Source: Hymenobacter sp. DG01 (lineage in GTDB: Bacteria > Bacteroidota > Bacteroidia > Cytophagales > Hymenobacteraceae). Taken from it: a stretch of 64,000 nucleotides of DNA. Each line of letters starts with the position of its first letter. Positions within the stretch are counted from its first letter, which is position 1. Under the pieces are notes generated by a model. It was not told the DNA's origin and searched no databases. It worked only from the letters and a program-made list of their open reading frames with translations. A program made the translations under genes and the position numbers. Positions 26,283 through 34,526 of the stretch are shown here, in pieces. Where the stretch lies: contig NZ_CP040936.1 of NCBI RefSeq assembly GCF_006352025.1, positions 4,032,001-4,096,000 of the forward strand, written 5' to 3'.

Positions 26283-26294
26283 GGGGGGGGGGGG
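26283..26294 (+). repeat. Homopolymer run of 12 G
   Basis: Twelve consecutive G lie 41 bases after the nuclease stop codon. Such a tract is prone to slippage. It lies in no identified gene. It sits in a 475-base spacer (26243-26717) that is otherwise without genes. Confidence 0.9.
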
Positions 26295-26412
26295 TGTTTG
26301 CGCCTACCCCGGCAACGAGCCTCCTACCTCTCCTTACCGGGTAGAACCGCGCATCTGTCCTCTGGTTGCTGATATTAGTCTACTTCAGACGCCATTAGCA
26401 GCGCCCTCACGT

Positions 26413-26493
26413 TATTTTTGTGATGAGTGAAGTGAGGAAGGAAATGCGAGTTGGAATAATTGAAAAGCCGCGCTGCAACGCGGCTTTTCGCTT
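26413..26493 (+). other. Possible tiny transcript: -7 box and terminator in a gene-free spacer
   Basis: TATTTTTG at 26413-26420 fits the -7 consensus. A strong hairpin with T-tract (GAAAAGCCGCG and complement, 26462-26489) lies about 40 bases downstream. This could yield an RNA of about 60-70 bases, or the hairpin may simply terminate the nuclease transcript. No -33 box at proper spacing is seen. Confidence 0.35.
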
Positions 26494-26651
26494 TTGTAAG
26501 CCGCAGGCAACCGGCGGCTAATAAGGTAATAAATCCCATTAAGGGAAATTAGCTGGGTACCGGTATTGGCGCACTATGGCCTGGTGGCCGAACCTGCGTT
26601 GCCGGTGCTCTGCCCGAGGAGGCCGCTTGCAGATACTATTGCTACTACCAA

Positions 26652-26701
26652 GAAATAGGGCTGGACCTGCAGCTTATGTACTGCAAGCCCGGCCCTATTT
26701 C
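26652..26701 (-). terminator. Terminator of the DUF4468 gene
   Basis: GAAATAGGGC pairs with GCCCTATTTC, with a further inner stem (CTGCAG region). It lies 17 bases past the stop at 26718 on the minus strand. Confidence 0.75.
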
Positions 26702-26717
26702 ATGGGGGTAGCAAAAA

Positions 26718-27287
26718 CTAGTTTTCGCCTCCGGCTACCCCAATATGGCCCTCGGCGGGCGTACTATTCATGTAGGAGCGGAACGACATGGCGGCCTCGC
26801 TGGCGAGGGAAACCGCCTGGGCCGTCAGCCGACGGTCGTTGTGGGTGCGCTCGTTGCTTTTGTCGGCGCGCAGCTCCGACCGATACTCATCAAACGAAAT
26901 GACCTGGGTAGGCTGCTTGGGGTCCGGCACCACCCGGAAGGAGTTTACGCTATACTCGTAGCCATTGTCGTTGGCCCGAAACACGAAGTCAAACAGCACG
27001 GCTACCTCCTGGTCCTTGCCTTTGTTGTCAACTCGCTTCAGCTTGCTGGTTCCGGTCATGCGCACGGCCCCGGTCCCTTCTTCCGTCTTCAGTCCCGAAA
27101 CCGGCTTATACGCAAACTTATTCTGGCTCCAGTCGAGCGCCCGCTGGTAGAGAGCTGTTTTGCCGGCTCCCTCCGCCGGTACTCGTTCGCTGTACTCAAT
27201 GGTGGTTGGCGCATCGCTCTGGGCCCACGCCTCCGGTGCCAACGCCAATGCGCCGGTCAGTAGCCAAGCTAGTAGTACTTTTTTCAT
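26718..27287 (-). CDS. Secreted DUF4468 (TBP-like fold) protein
   Basis: The 189-residue product has a signal peptide (MKKVLLAWLLTGALALAPEAWAQ) followed by a DUF4468 domain: IEYSERVPAEGAGKTALYQRALDWSQNKFA, then strands VRMTGTSKLKRV and VAVLFDFVFRANDNGYEYSVNSF. The family is almost limited to Bacteroidota, is periplasmic or outer-membrane associated, and has no known function. A -7 box TATCTTTG lies about 50 bases upstream, so this gene has its own promoter, and a terminator follows. It is monocistronic. Confidence 0.85.
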   Translation of the reverse strand: MKKVLLAWLLTGALALAPEAWAQSDAPTTIEYSERVPAEGAGKTALYQRALDWSQNKFAYKPVSGLKTEEGTGAVRMTGTSKLKRVDNKGKDQEVAVLFDFVFRANDNGYEYSVNSFRVVPDPKQPTQVISFDEYRSELRADKSNERTHNDRRLTAQAVSLASEAAMSFRSYMNSTPAEGHIGVAGGEN

Positions 27288-27336
27288 AGCAGAAGGAGAA
27301 GAAATCTAGAAAAGGAAGGAAAAAAGACCTGTAGCA

Positions 27337-27344
27337 CAAAGATA
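27337..27344 (-). promoter_or_regulatory. -7 promoter box of the DUF4468 gene
   Basis: On the minus strand TATCTTTG is a perfect TAnnTTTG box with start expected near 27330, about 43 bases before the ATG. The -33 TTG is not evident. Confidence 0.5.
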
Positions 27345-27746
27345 ATAAGTACTTAGCGGCCGGGGATAAATAACATGATTATAAACATGTTAAGAAAACG
27401 TGAAAACAACCGAAAACGATCATTGAAGGTTTAATCCTATAAGCACAGGATATAAGCCGTAAACTGAATTTTACCGCTTAGGCTCGTAGTACTTATGCCT
27501 TAATAAGGCAGTAAGCGCAGGTTTTTGTATAATTCCGATGGTTAAGCTTGAAATTATTAGTTGAGCAGATAAGTGCGGGATGATAGAGCAGCAAATACAG
27601 GACCAGACACGAGCAATCAGTTAGTGAAAAATAAAAATGTATTCATCTGAAAAACACTAGTATGTGGCGCGCGCCAGGGGGCTTGCCTTGGCCGGAGGGG
27701 GAGGGAAGCGTAATATTTTGATAACACAAAGGTAATATGGCGTCTG
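27345..27746. other. Strongly AT-rich gene-free spacer
   Basis: About 400 bases are markedly AT-rich within an otherwise GC-rich genome. I see no credible gene, repeat or RNA here; short frames lack coding character. It may be a regulatory or nucleoid-protein-bound region, or a remnant of transferred DNA. Confidence 0.6.
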
Positions 27747-27776
27747 TTGCGTGGCAGGTAGCAACTGGTACTTTTG
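27747..27776 (+). promoter_or_regulatory. Consensus Bacteroidota promoter
   Basis: TTG at 27747-27749, a spacer of exactly 19 bases and TACTTTTG at 27769-27776 match the TTG-N19-TAnnTTTG consensus of the phylum's primary sigma factor. Transcription should begin near 27783. It is the best promoter found in the window. Confidence 0.75.
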
Positions 27777-27782
27777 CGACGT

Positions 27783-27934
27783 GCTTCACCTCAATCAACA
27801 TCCATTGAAGAAGCGCGGGACCTTTCACGAAAGCGCCCTGCGAGATGACCGGAAGGTTGTTCTCCCCGTTGATTCTTTCGTTTTTATTGGTTTTGCCGCT
27901 TTCACCGCTCCGGTTATCGAAGCGGTTTTTTTAT
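27783..27934 (+). ncRNA. Terminator-ended leader or small RNA of about 150 bases
   Basis: Between the consensus promoter and the next gene lie two structured parts. A hairpin at about 27813-27843 pairs the CGCGGG region with CCCTGCG. An intrinsic terminator at 27896-27933 is built from CCGCT or CCGCTT against AAGCGG followed by seven T. ACCGG near 27848 can pair with CCGGT near 27910, which would compete with the terminator stem. It may be a free small RNA or an attenuating leader for the gene at 28018. I cannot match it to 6S, SRP or a named riboswitch. Confidence 0.5.
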
Positions 27935-28017
27935 GTCCTGTCGGCTCGATAAGGCTAGGCAAAACCAGTGCCCACCCCTACATTTTCTAATCCTTCACCG
28001 CTCATGCTGGTAAACCC

Positions 28018-28431
28018 ATGAACGACAGCGTCACCCTCGCCCAGCAGATGGTAGCCGCCGCTCCTGCTGCCACCTGCAACGTGAATCTGAGCACTGCCTT
28101 CAAGTGGATGGAAAACACCGCCGCCCTGTTCAGTGTGGCTGAGCATAAAGGCCGCACGATGTTCTTGCCTCTGGCCAGCGACTTGGCCGGGTTGGCGGAG
28201 CGGGACTCCGATGCCGACAAGCTGCTCAAGTCGTCGATGCTGCAAGGCCTGCTGCGCCAGGGCATGAAGCTGAAAGACTTCAACTCGTACCTCAACTTCC
28301 ACAAAGAGCACGACGTGAAGCTGCACTCGGGGGCTGGCGTAGGCATGGCCCGCGTAGCCCGGTTCATTCTCGGCCAGCAGGACATCCGCGACTGTGTGCC
28401 CTTCCTCATCAGCCGCGACAATGTAATCTAG
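28018..28431 (+). CDS. Conserved-looking hypothetical protein behind an attenuator-like leader
   Basis: The 137-residue soluble protein has no signal peptide. It is rich in helices (VTLAQQMVAAAP, STAFKWMENTAALFSVAEHKG, LASDLAGLAERDSDADKLLKSSMLQGLLRQGMKLKDF) and ends MARVARFILGQQDIRDCVPFLISRDNVI. I do not recognise the family. Codon usage is normal for the genome, so the gene is likely real. Transcription appears to pass through the promoter and terminator-like leader at 27747-27934, so its expression may be conditional. It has its own terminator 17 bases after the stop. Confidence 0.7.
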   Translation: MNDSVTLAQQMVAAAPAATCNVNLSTAFKWMENTAALFSVAEHKGRTMFLPLASDLAGLAERDSDADKLLKSSMLQGLLRQGMKLKDFNSYLNFHKEHDVKLHSGAGVGMARVARFILGQQDIRDCVPFLISRDNVI

Positions 28432-28448
28432 CTTTCCTTTCCAGCAAG

Positions 28449-28473
28449 CGCCCGGTTTTTGGCCGGGCGTTTT
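28449..28473 (+). terminator. Intrinsic terminator
   Basis: CGCCCGG pairs with CCGGGCG across a seven-base loop, followed by TTTTGC. Confidence 0.82.
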
Positions 28474-28504
28474 GCTTTCAATCGGGTGCCGGTTATCAGG
28501 ACGA

Positions 28505-28540
28505 AACTGGCAACTGGCAACCGATAACTGGTAACTCAAT
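28505..28540. repeat. CAACTGG-type short repeat
   Basis: Repeated ACTGGCAACTGGCAACC units resemble stretches at 34689-34724 (inside the purQ reading frame) and 39975-40004 (just before purF). They form a small dispersed family. Confidence 0.5.
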
Positions 28541-28724
28541 AACCCAAGCTTCCCGGAGCCCACCCAACGGCGGCAACGGGGCGGGGTGGTGCAAGGAGCG
28601 GGGTGATAGAAATCAGGGGGGATTCTGACGCAAGTCGGTCCGCGAATTGACCACCCCGTTTTTCGGGGTTTCGATAATAATTGCTGACTACTTCGGGTTT
28701 AGACCAGGGGTAGGACATTCATTA

Positions 28725-28766
28725 GATTTCGCGGGCGGCCGCAGCCTGGCGGTGGCCCGCGAAATC
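28725..28766 (+). promoter_or_regulatory. Strong hairpin in the leader of the DHODH-like gene
   Basis: GATTTCGCGGGC at 28725-28736 pairs perfectly with 28755-28766, leaving an 18-base loop, and ends 15 bases before the ATG at 28782. It could affect translation or transcript stability of the nucleotide operon. A smaller ACCCCG/CGGGGT hairpin lies at 28654-28673. Confidence 0.45.
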
Positions 28767-28781
28767 ATAGCTTTTAACTCT

Positions 28782-29627
28782 ATGCAACTCGGCAAACTCA
28801 CGCTTCAGAACCCAGTATGCCTGGCGGCCGCGCCCTGGCAGCTCGAGGGCACGGGCCACGAGCGGCTGGGGGCCATCTTCACCCGCACCGTGACTATGGA
28901 GCCCAAGCCTGGGCTCTACGAAGAAGGCATCTGGCAGGTCGCCGACCAGACCCTGCTCAATGCCACCCACATGCGCACCGAAAGCGCCGAGATTCTGGTG
29001 CAGGAGCACCTGCCCAACCTGCGTCGCTACGGCGTGCCGGTGCTGGTGAGCATCACAGCCCCCGGTATTCCCGGCTTCCGTAAGATTGCCCGCTTCCTGG
29101 CCCGCGAAGCCGGCGAGCTGATTGCGGGGGTAGAAGTGTACATGGCCCAGCCCGATACGGGGAAAGGAGAGGAACTCAACGCCCGGTTTGTGCATGAGGC
29201 CACCCAGGCCGTGCGCAACGAACTAGGCCCCGACGCCGCCGTAATTGTGAAGCTGCCGCCGTGGCCGGAGCACATCCGGGGCCTGGCCCTGGGAGCCCAG
29301 GCCGGCGGGGCCAACGCGCTGGCCGCAACCAACTTATTAAAAGGACTACATCTGCCCGACGATGCTACGGCTACCCCCCTCGTGGGCGGGCTGTCCGGCG
29401 AAGCCCTCCGCCCTGTGGCCTTGCGCTGCGTGTGGGAGTTGGCACACGATGAAAACATCCGGCTACCTATATTCGGAACTGGCGGGGTGTTTACGGCCAG
29501 CCATGTTGCGGAGTATCTGCGCTGCGGCGCCAGTGCCGTGCAAATTGCCAGCGGCGAGTGGCTGGAGCCCGGCCTATCGGCCCGCCTAGCCACAGAATGC
29601 GGGCATTTGATGCCGGTGCCGCTGTAA
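28782..29627 (+). CDS. Dihydroorotate dehydrogenase-like flavoprotein (class 1 fold, altered active site)
   Basis: The 281-residue protein has the class 1 PyrD barrel outline: LGKLTLQNPVCLAAAPW at the start, IFTRTVTMEPKPG, VIVKLPPWPEHI, TNLLKGL, VGGLSGEALRPVALR, GTGGV and CGASAVQIASG, which bind FMN. The substrate side differs. The NISCPN loop with the catalytic Cys is replaced by YMAQPD (120-125), and the LNAxGLxNPG loop is LNATHMRTES (59-68). It sits upstream of pyrF and pyrE, suggesting pyrimidine synthesis, but may be a diverged paralogue or another FMN enzyme. The frame extends to 28647, but the ATG at 28782 matches the family start. Confidence 0.68.
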   Translation: MQLGKLTLQNPVCLAAAPWQLEGTGHERLGAIFTRTVTMEPKPGLYEEGIWQVADQTLLNATHMRTESAEILVQEHLPNLRRYGVPVLVSITAPGIPGFRKIARFLAREAGELIAGVEVYMAQPDTGKGEELNARFVHEATQAVRNELGPDAAVIVKLPPWPEHIRGLALGAQAGGANALAATNLLKGLHLPDDATATPLVGGLSGEALRPVALRCVWELAHDENIRLPIFGTGGVFTASHVAEYLRCGASAVQIASGEWLEPGLSARLATECGHLMPVPL

Positions 29628-29725
29628 CGCCAAGCCCCGTTTTGTGGCCGGTGGCGGCCTGCTGCCTGTGTAGAGTATTGTTTTTACGCCCTGCGAAGCG
29701 CAAGCTTCGCGCTACTTCCCACCCC

Positions 29726-30487
29726 ATGCAAACCCTTCTCACCCGAGTACACGCGGCCAACAGCCTGCTCTGCGTAGGCCTCGACCCCGTGGGCGACGAC
29801 GCGCAGGTAGCGCGCCGCCTGGCCGAAGTCATTGATCAGACCAGCGAGTACGCCGCCGCTTTCAAGCCTAACCTGGCCTTTTTCCTGAGCCGGGAAGAGG
29901 GTGTGAAGCTGCTCCGCGACACCGTGCAGCGCATTCCGCAAGGTATTCCGGTAATCCTGGACGGTAAGTTCGGCGACATTGCCAACACCGCCGACCACTA
30001 CGCCCGCTTTGCCTACGACGTAATCGGGGCTGATGGCGTAACGGTAAATCCTTACATGGGCGACGACGCCATAGTGCCCTTCGCCCGCCCCGGCAAGCTG
30101 GTGTTCGTGCTAGCCAAAACCAGCAACAAGCCCACTCATTCTCTGCAGGATGTGGCCCTGACTCGTGGTGGCTCCCTTTCTGATTGCGCCGCCACCGTAG
30201 CCCGCAAGCTGGATGAGCAACATGGCGGCATCGGGCTGGTAGTAGGCGCTACCAATGCCGAAGCCGTAGCTCGCATGCGTAGCCTCACGCCCGAACAGTG
30301 GTTCCTAGTGCCTGGCGTAGGTGCCCAGGGCGGTGACCTGCAAGCCACATTGAAAGCTGGCCTGCGGCCTGATGGCTCCGGTCTTCTCATTAATACCTCG
30401 CGGGCGTTGTGGCAGGCAGCTGATGCCGGTGCCGCCGCTCGGGAGCTGGTGGAGCAGATCAACCAGTTCCGGCCGGTAGCGGTATAG
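29726..30487 (+). CDS. pyrF: Orotidine-5'-phosphate decarboxylase, type 2
   Basis: The 253-residue enzyme converts OMP to UMP, the last step of de novo UMP synthesis. It shows LLCVGLDPVGD, FKPNLAFFL and the catalytic LDGKFGDIANTADHYA with the Lys/Asp network. Downstream GLVVGATNAEAVARM and FLVPGVGAQGGD bind phosphate. Length and motifs fit the long type 2 form. The ATG at 29726 is preceded by a small inverted repeat (GCGAAGC/GCTTCGC, near 29694-29710). The gene lies 98 bases after the DHODH-like gene and before pyrE. Confidence 0.93.
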   Translation: MQTLLTRVHAANSLLCVGLDPVGDDAQVARRLAEVIDQTSEYAAAFKPNLAFFLSREEGVKLLRDTVQRIPQGIPVILDGKFGDIANTADHYARFAYDVIGADGVTVNPYMGDDAIVPFARPGKLVFVLAKTSNKPTHSLQDVALTRGGSLSDCAATVARKLDEQHGGIGLVVGATNAEAVARMRSLTPEQWFLVPGVGAQGGDLQATLKAGLRPDGSGLLINTSRALWQAADAGAAARELVEQINQFRPVAV

Positions 30488-30513
30488 CCTAGGGCTAGTA
30501 GATGGTAAAGGGC

Positions 30514-30608
30514 CGTCATGCTGAGCTTGCCGAAGCATCTTACGTGCTGATGTTGTAAGGCTACCCCCACCTCACCACGCGAGCTGCTTCGGCAAGCTCA
30601 GCATGACG
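30514..30608. repeat. REP-like palindrome, family B, copy 1
   Basis: Arms of about 23 bases (CGTCATGCTGAGCTTGCCGA... at 30514-30536, complement ending at 30608) enclose about 50 bases. It lies 26 bases after the pyrF stop. A second copy of the same arms is at 43126-43218 after purM. Confidence 0.85.
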
Positions 30609-30652
30609 CTTCACTTACGTAGCTCTTCATACTATATAACAACATACTACCC

Positions 30653-31270
30653 TTGACTTCTCCCTCCCTACCCCCCTTCACCTCCGAAACCCTGGAGCAG
30701 CAACTGCTGCAGGAAGATGCGCTGCTACGCGGGCACTTCCGCCTTTCCTCTGGCCTTCACTCTGATACATATGTGCAGTGCGCCCGGTTTTTGCGCCGGC
30801 CCGACCTGGCAGCCCTCGCCGCGGCCGAGCTGGCCCGCCGGATTCAGGAAGCTGGGTTGCAGCCCGATGTGGTGGTAGGGCCGGCTATGGGCGGCGTAGT
30901 GATTGGGTATGAGCTGGCTCGGCAATTGGGCGTGCCCGGCATCTTTACCGAGCGGGATGATACCGGCCAAATGACCCTGCGGCGGGGCTTTACCATTGAG
31001 CCAGGCCAAAAAATTGTTATTGCCGAAGACGTAGTGACTACCGGCAAGAGCACCAACGAGGTAGCACGGGTGCTGGAGGGGCTGGGCGCAAAAGTTTTGG
31101 CCGTAGCAAGTTTAATTGACCGCACAGGTGGGAAAGCTGAGCTAACTTTTCCGAACTTTGCCCTGCTGCCGGTAACGGCGGCCACCTACGCACCCGATGA
31201 TTGTCCGCTTTGCCGGGCAGGTATTCCGGTGGTGAAACCCGGCAGTCGGCCGGAAAAAGCGTTTTCTTAA
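30653..31270 (+). CDS. pyrE: Orotate phosphoribosyltransferase
   Basis: The 205-residue enzyme joins orotate and PRPP to give OMP. It has HFRLSSGLHSDTYVQC, VVVGPAMGGVVIGYELAR, and the PRPP loop IVIAEDVVTTGKST, all standard for PyrE. The start codon appears to be TTG at 30653, since no ATG or GTG lies in frame upstream before a stop-free AT-rich stretch and the N-terminus is of usual length. It follows pyrF after a REP-like palindrome that may reduce read-through. Confidence 0.93.
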   Translation: MTSPSLPPFTSETLEQQLLQEDALLRGHFRLSSGLHSDTYVQCARFLRRPDLAALAAAELARRIQEAGLQPDVVVGPAMGGVVIGYELARQLGVPGIFTERDDTGQMTLRRGFTIEPGQKIVIAEDVVTTGKSTNEVARVLEGLGAKVLAVASLIDRTGGKAELTFPNFALLPVTAATYAPDDCPLCRAGIPVVKPGSRPEKAFS

Positions 31271-31395
31271 ACCTACCGCAGCGGCAACCGGCCCAGCGGC
31301 AAGGCATTTTCGGCGTACCCTGCGCGGGTATGCTTCCTCACATGGGCAACTGGCCTAGCCGTGGGAAACCCGAAAAATAGATAACCATCCTCCTT

Positions 31396-34300
31396 TTGGA
31401 CTCTACCCAAAGAACCATACAGCTTCTGCTCAAGCCCGGCCAACATGATGGCGAGGGCCAACGGGTTGCCGAAGCTGCCCAACGCCACCTCGGCCTCTCT
31501 ACTGGCCGGGTGCAAAGCACCGCTCTCTACACGGTGCGCTACCCCGTGAGCGACGAGCAACTGCGCGACTTCGCCACCCACTGCCTTCAGGACCCAGTGC
31601 TGCACGACGTGGCCCTCGACGAGTTCCGCCACGGCTCCGAATACAAAAGCTACATCTTGGTGGCCAAGCTGCCCGGCGTAACCGACGACGAAGGAATATC
31701 GGCGCAGAACGCCCTCGGCGACTTCCTGAACCAGCCGCTGGACATCCATACCCAGCATATCTTTAGTAAACGGCTCTACTTCCTGGAGCACGAGCTGCCG
31801 GAGAGTAGTCTGCGCCGCCTAGCGGAAGACTTGCTCGGCAACAAAATGATTAACCGCTTCGAGGTCGGCCCCATAGCCCAGATTCGCGACTACACGCCGC
31901 GGCCGGGTGGTGGGGCCGAATCTATTACGGACACGGTGCGCCTCGTAGGCCTGTCGGATGAGGAGCTGGTCAAGCTGTCGAAAGACAACCTTTACGCCCT
32001 GAACCTGGAGGAAATGCGCGTCGTGCGCGACCATTACACTGGCATTGCCGCTGAGCGCCAAGCCGCCGGCCTACCCCAGGACCCCACAGACTGCGAGCTG
32101 GAAATCATCGCTCAGACCTGGTCGGAGCACTGCAAGCACAAAGAGTTCAGCGCCGTTATTAAGTACAAGGATGCGGACACCGGTGAGGAGTTTGAAGTAG
32201 ACTCCTTGTTCAAAACTTACATCAAGAACGCTACCTCCGAGGTAGACCGCCAGCTCCGCGCCAACGGCAACGACTGGCTGATCAAGGTGTTCAGTGACAA
32301 CGCCGGCGCCGTGCGCATCAACCCCGAGTCGTTGTTCGTGTGGAAGGTGGAGACGCACAATTCTCCCTCGGCCATTGACCCCTACGGTGGAGCTATTACC
32401 GGCATTCTGGGCAACAACCGCGACCCGCTGGCGACTGGCATTGGGGGCGCGCGGCTGCTGTTCAACACCAACGTGCTCTGCTTCGGCAACCCCGAGTTCA
32501 ACGGCACTTTGTTGAGCAATCAGCTGCACCCGCGCCGCATTTTCGAAGGTGTGCGCAAGGGTATTGAGGATGGCGGCAACAAGTCGGGCGTGCCGACGGT
32601 GAATGGGGCCATTGTGTTCGATGACCGGTACGCTGGCAAGCCGCTGGTGTACTGTGGCACTGGCGCTGTGATGCCCATGCAACTCGCTGGCCTCGACTCG
32701 TGGGAGAAGAACATTGACGCCCAGGACCGCATCATTATGGCCGGGGGCCGGGTGGGCAAAGACGGTATCCACGGCGCTACCTTCTCCTCTATTGAGCTAG
32801 ACGAAACCTCGCCCGCCACGGCCGTGCAAATTGGCTCGCCCATTACGCAGAAGCTGGCCATGGACTTCCTGATCCTGGCTACCCGCCGCGGCCTCATCAA
32901 GTGCAGCACCGATAATGGTGCGGGGGGCTTGTCCTCGTCCATTGGAGAGTTGGCTACTATCAGCGGCGGGGCCGTGGTGGAGCTGGAGAAAGTGCCCCTG
33001 AAGTACCCTGGCCTACGCCCCTGGGAAATCTTCGTGTCGGAGTCGCAGGAGCGGTTCTCGTTGGCGGTTGAGCCCGCGAAGATGGCTGAGCTAATGGCCC
33101 TAGGCCAGGAAATGGAAGTGGAGCTGACGGATATCGGCTACTTCACCTCCAATGGCAGCCTTGATGTGCGCTTCGACGGTGAGTCGGTGGCGCGCATCGA
33201 CATGGAGTTCCTGCACAATGGCGTGCCGCGCAAAGTGCTGGAAGCCGAGTGGCAGAAGCCCGCCGCTCAGGAGCCCGCAGTGGAATCACAAGAAAGCGTA
33301 GAGAGGTTCCACCTACACTTTCAGCCGTCTTCCAGTGCTAGCAGTATTCAACACGAAAAGCTTGCCCGTGCAGATAATGGTGATGGAATAAAAATTTCCA
33401 TGACGAAAGTGCTTACCTATTTGCTGGGCAGCCTCAACATCTGCTCCCGCGAGTCGGTAATTCGGCAGTACGACCACGAGGTGAAGGGCCGCACGATTAT
33501 CAAGCCGCTGATGGGCGCAACGGGTCAGGCGCCGCAGGATGCCGCCGTGGTGCGCTTCAACTTCGAGAGCTGGGAAGGCGTGGCCGTGAGCAACGGCATT
33601 CTGCCCCGCTTCGGTGATTTGGACGCCTACCACATGTCGGCTGGCGCGTTCGACGAGGCCGTGCGCCAGATTGTAGCGGTAGGAGGGAAGCTGCCCAACC
33701 TGAGCTACGGCGACGGCAACTTCTGGTCGGTCAACGACAACTTCTGCGTGCCCGACTCGGTGTACGACCCCGCCACCAACCCCGACGGCAAGCTCAAGCT
33801 GGCCAAGCTGGTGCGCATGTGCCAGGCCCTGCGCGATGCTACGGCGGCCTACTGCATCCCGCTCACCTCAGGCAAGGACTCCATGAAGAACGACTTCAAA
33901 GCCGATGGCGTGAAGATTTCCGTTCCACCGACGGTCCTGTACTCCATGACCGCCAAAATTGAGGACGTTCGTCGCACCATCACCTCCGACTTCAAGCAAG
34001 CCGATGACGTGGTGTACCTGCTGGGCGAGACCTACGACGAGCTGGGTGGCTCGGAGTTCTACCAGCTCTTCGGCGAGCTAGGTGCCAATGTGCCTAAGGT
34101 GCGTTTCGAAGAAGCCAAAGCCCTTTACACCCTGATGGGCGAGGCTAACGAGAAAGGCCTCATTCAATCCTGCCACGACCTGTCGGATGGTGGCTTAGCC
34201 GTTGGCCTAGCGGAAGCCACGTTCGGTTATGGCTTTGGCGCTGAGATAGAACTGCCGGAAGGCCTGCCGGTGCATGTGCAGCTGTTCTCGGAGTCGCACT

Positions 34301-34524
34301 CCCGCTTTGTAGCCACGGTAGCCCCCGAGGATGTGGTGGCGTTTGAGCAGCACTTTGGCGCCCATGCTACCCGCCTTGGCTGGGTAACCCAGAATGGTCA
34401 TTTGCATGTGCGCCAAACTGGTAAAACCATCATTTCGGCCAGCACGGCGGCCCTGCGCCAGGAGTGGACGAACGGCCCGGTAAACCGCATTATCGGCTTC
34501 GGCCAGCACGAAACCGTACAGTAA
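31396..34524 (+). CDS. purL: Phosphoribosylformylglycinamidine synthase, synthetase subunit
   Basis: The 1042-residue protein carries out ATP-dependent amination of FGAR to FGAM. An N-terminal PurS-like region (about 1-160) precedes two duplicated AIRS-type halves; TWSEHCKHKEF, VWKVETHNSPSAIDPYGGA, GGNKSGVPTVNG, ITSGK-like LTSGKDSMKNDF and HDLSDGGLAVGLAEA are clear. Unlike the single-chain large form, it has no glutaminase: PurQ is separate and starts two bases after this stop. The start is TTG at 31396, as a TAG lies six codons upstream. A charged, low-complexity stretch near residues 620-660 looks like an insertion. Confidence 0.93.
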   Translation: MDSTQRTIQLLLKPGQHDGEGQRVAEAAQRHLGLSTGRVQSTALYTVRYPVSDEQLRDFATHCLQDPVLHDVALDEFRHGSEYKSYILVAKLPGVTDDEGISAQNALGDFLNQPLDIHTQHIFSKRLYFLEHELPESSLRRLAEDLLGNKMINRFEVGPIAQIRDYTPRPGGGAESITDTVRLVGLSDEELVKLSKDNLYALNLEEMRVVRDHYTGIAAERQAAGLPQDPTDCELEIIAQTWSEHCKHKEFSAVIKYKDADTGEEFEVDSLFKTYIKNATSEVDRQLRANGNDWLIKVFSDNAGAVRINPESLFVWKVETHNSPSAIDPYGGAITGILGNNRDPLATGIGGARLLFNTNVLCFGNPEFNGTLLSNQLHPRRIFEGVRKGIEDGGNKSGVPTVNGAIVFDDRYAGKPLVYCGTGAVMPMQLAGLDSWEKNIDAQDRIIMAGGRVGKDGIHGATFSSIELDETSPATAVQIGSPITQKLAMDFLILATRRGLIKCSTDNGAGGLSSSIGELATISGGAVVELEKVPLKYPGLRPWEIFVSESQERFSLAVEPAKMAELMALGQEMEVELTDIGYFTSNGSLDVRFDGESVARIDMEFLHNGVPRKVLEAEWQKPAAQEPAVESQESVERFHLHFQPSSSASSIQHEKLARADNGDGIKISMTKVLTYLLGSLNICSRESVIRQYDHEVKGRTIIKPLMGATGQAPQDAAVVRFNFESWEGVAVSNGILPRFGDLDAYHMSAGAFDEAVRQIVAVGGKLPNLSYGDGNFWSVNDNFCVPDSVYDPATNPDGKLKLAKLVRMCQALRDATAAYCIPLTSGKDSMKNDFKADGVKISVPPTVLYSMTAKIEDVRRTITSDFKQADDVVYLLGETYDELGGSEFYQLFGELGANVPKVRFEEAKALYTLMGEANEKGLIQSCHDLSDGGLAVGLAEATFGYGFGAEIELPEGLPVHVQLFSESHSRFVATVAPEDVVAFEQHFGAHATRLGWVTQNGHLHVRQTGKTIISASTAALRQEWTNGPVNRIIGFGQHETVQ

Positions 34525-34526
34525 GC

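Noticed and set aside
26576..26902. 108-residue plus-strand frame
   Set aside because: It crosses a terminator hairpin and runs antisense to the DUF4468 gene; no recognisable features.
27845..27870. GACCGGAAGG resembling the SRP RNA tetraloop region
   Set aside because: The flanking asymmetric loop and AGCAG strand needed for SRP RNA are missing, and the helix does not extend.
27751..27990. 79-residue plus-strand frame and an opposing 61-residue frame at 27643-27828
   Set aside because: They cross the promoter and terminator of the leader RNA; composition is not protein-like.
29693..29710. GCGAAGC/GCTTCGC inverted repeat before pyrF as a riboswitch or attenuator
   Set aside because: Only a seven-base stem without T-tract or conserved core; more likely a minor repeat.
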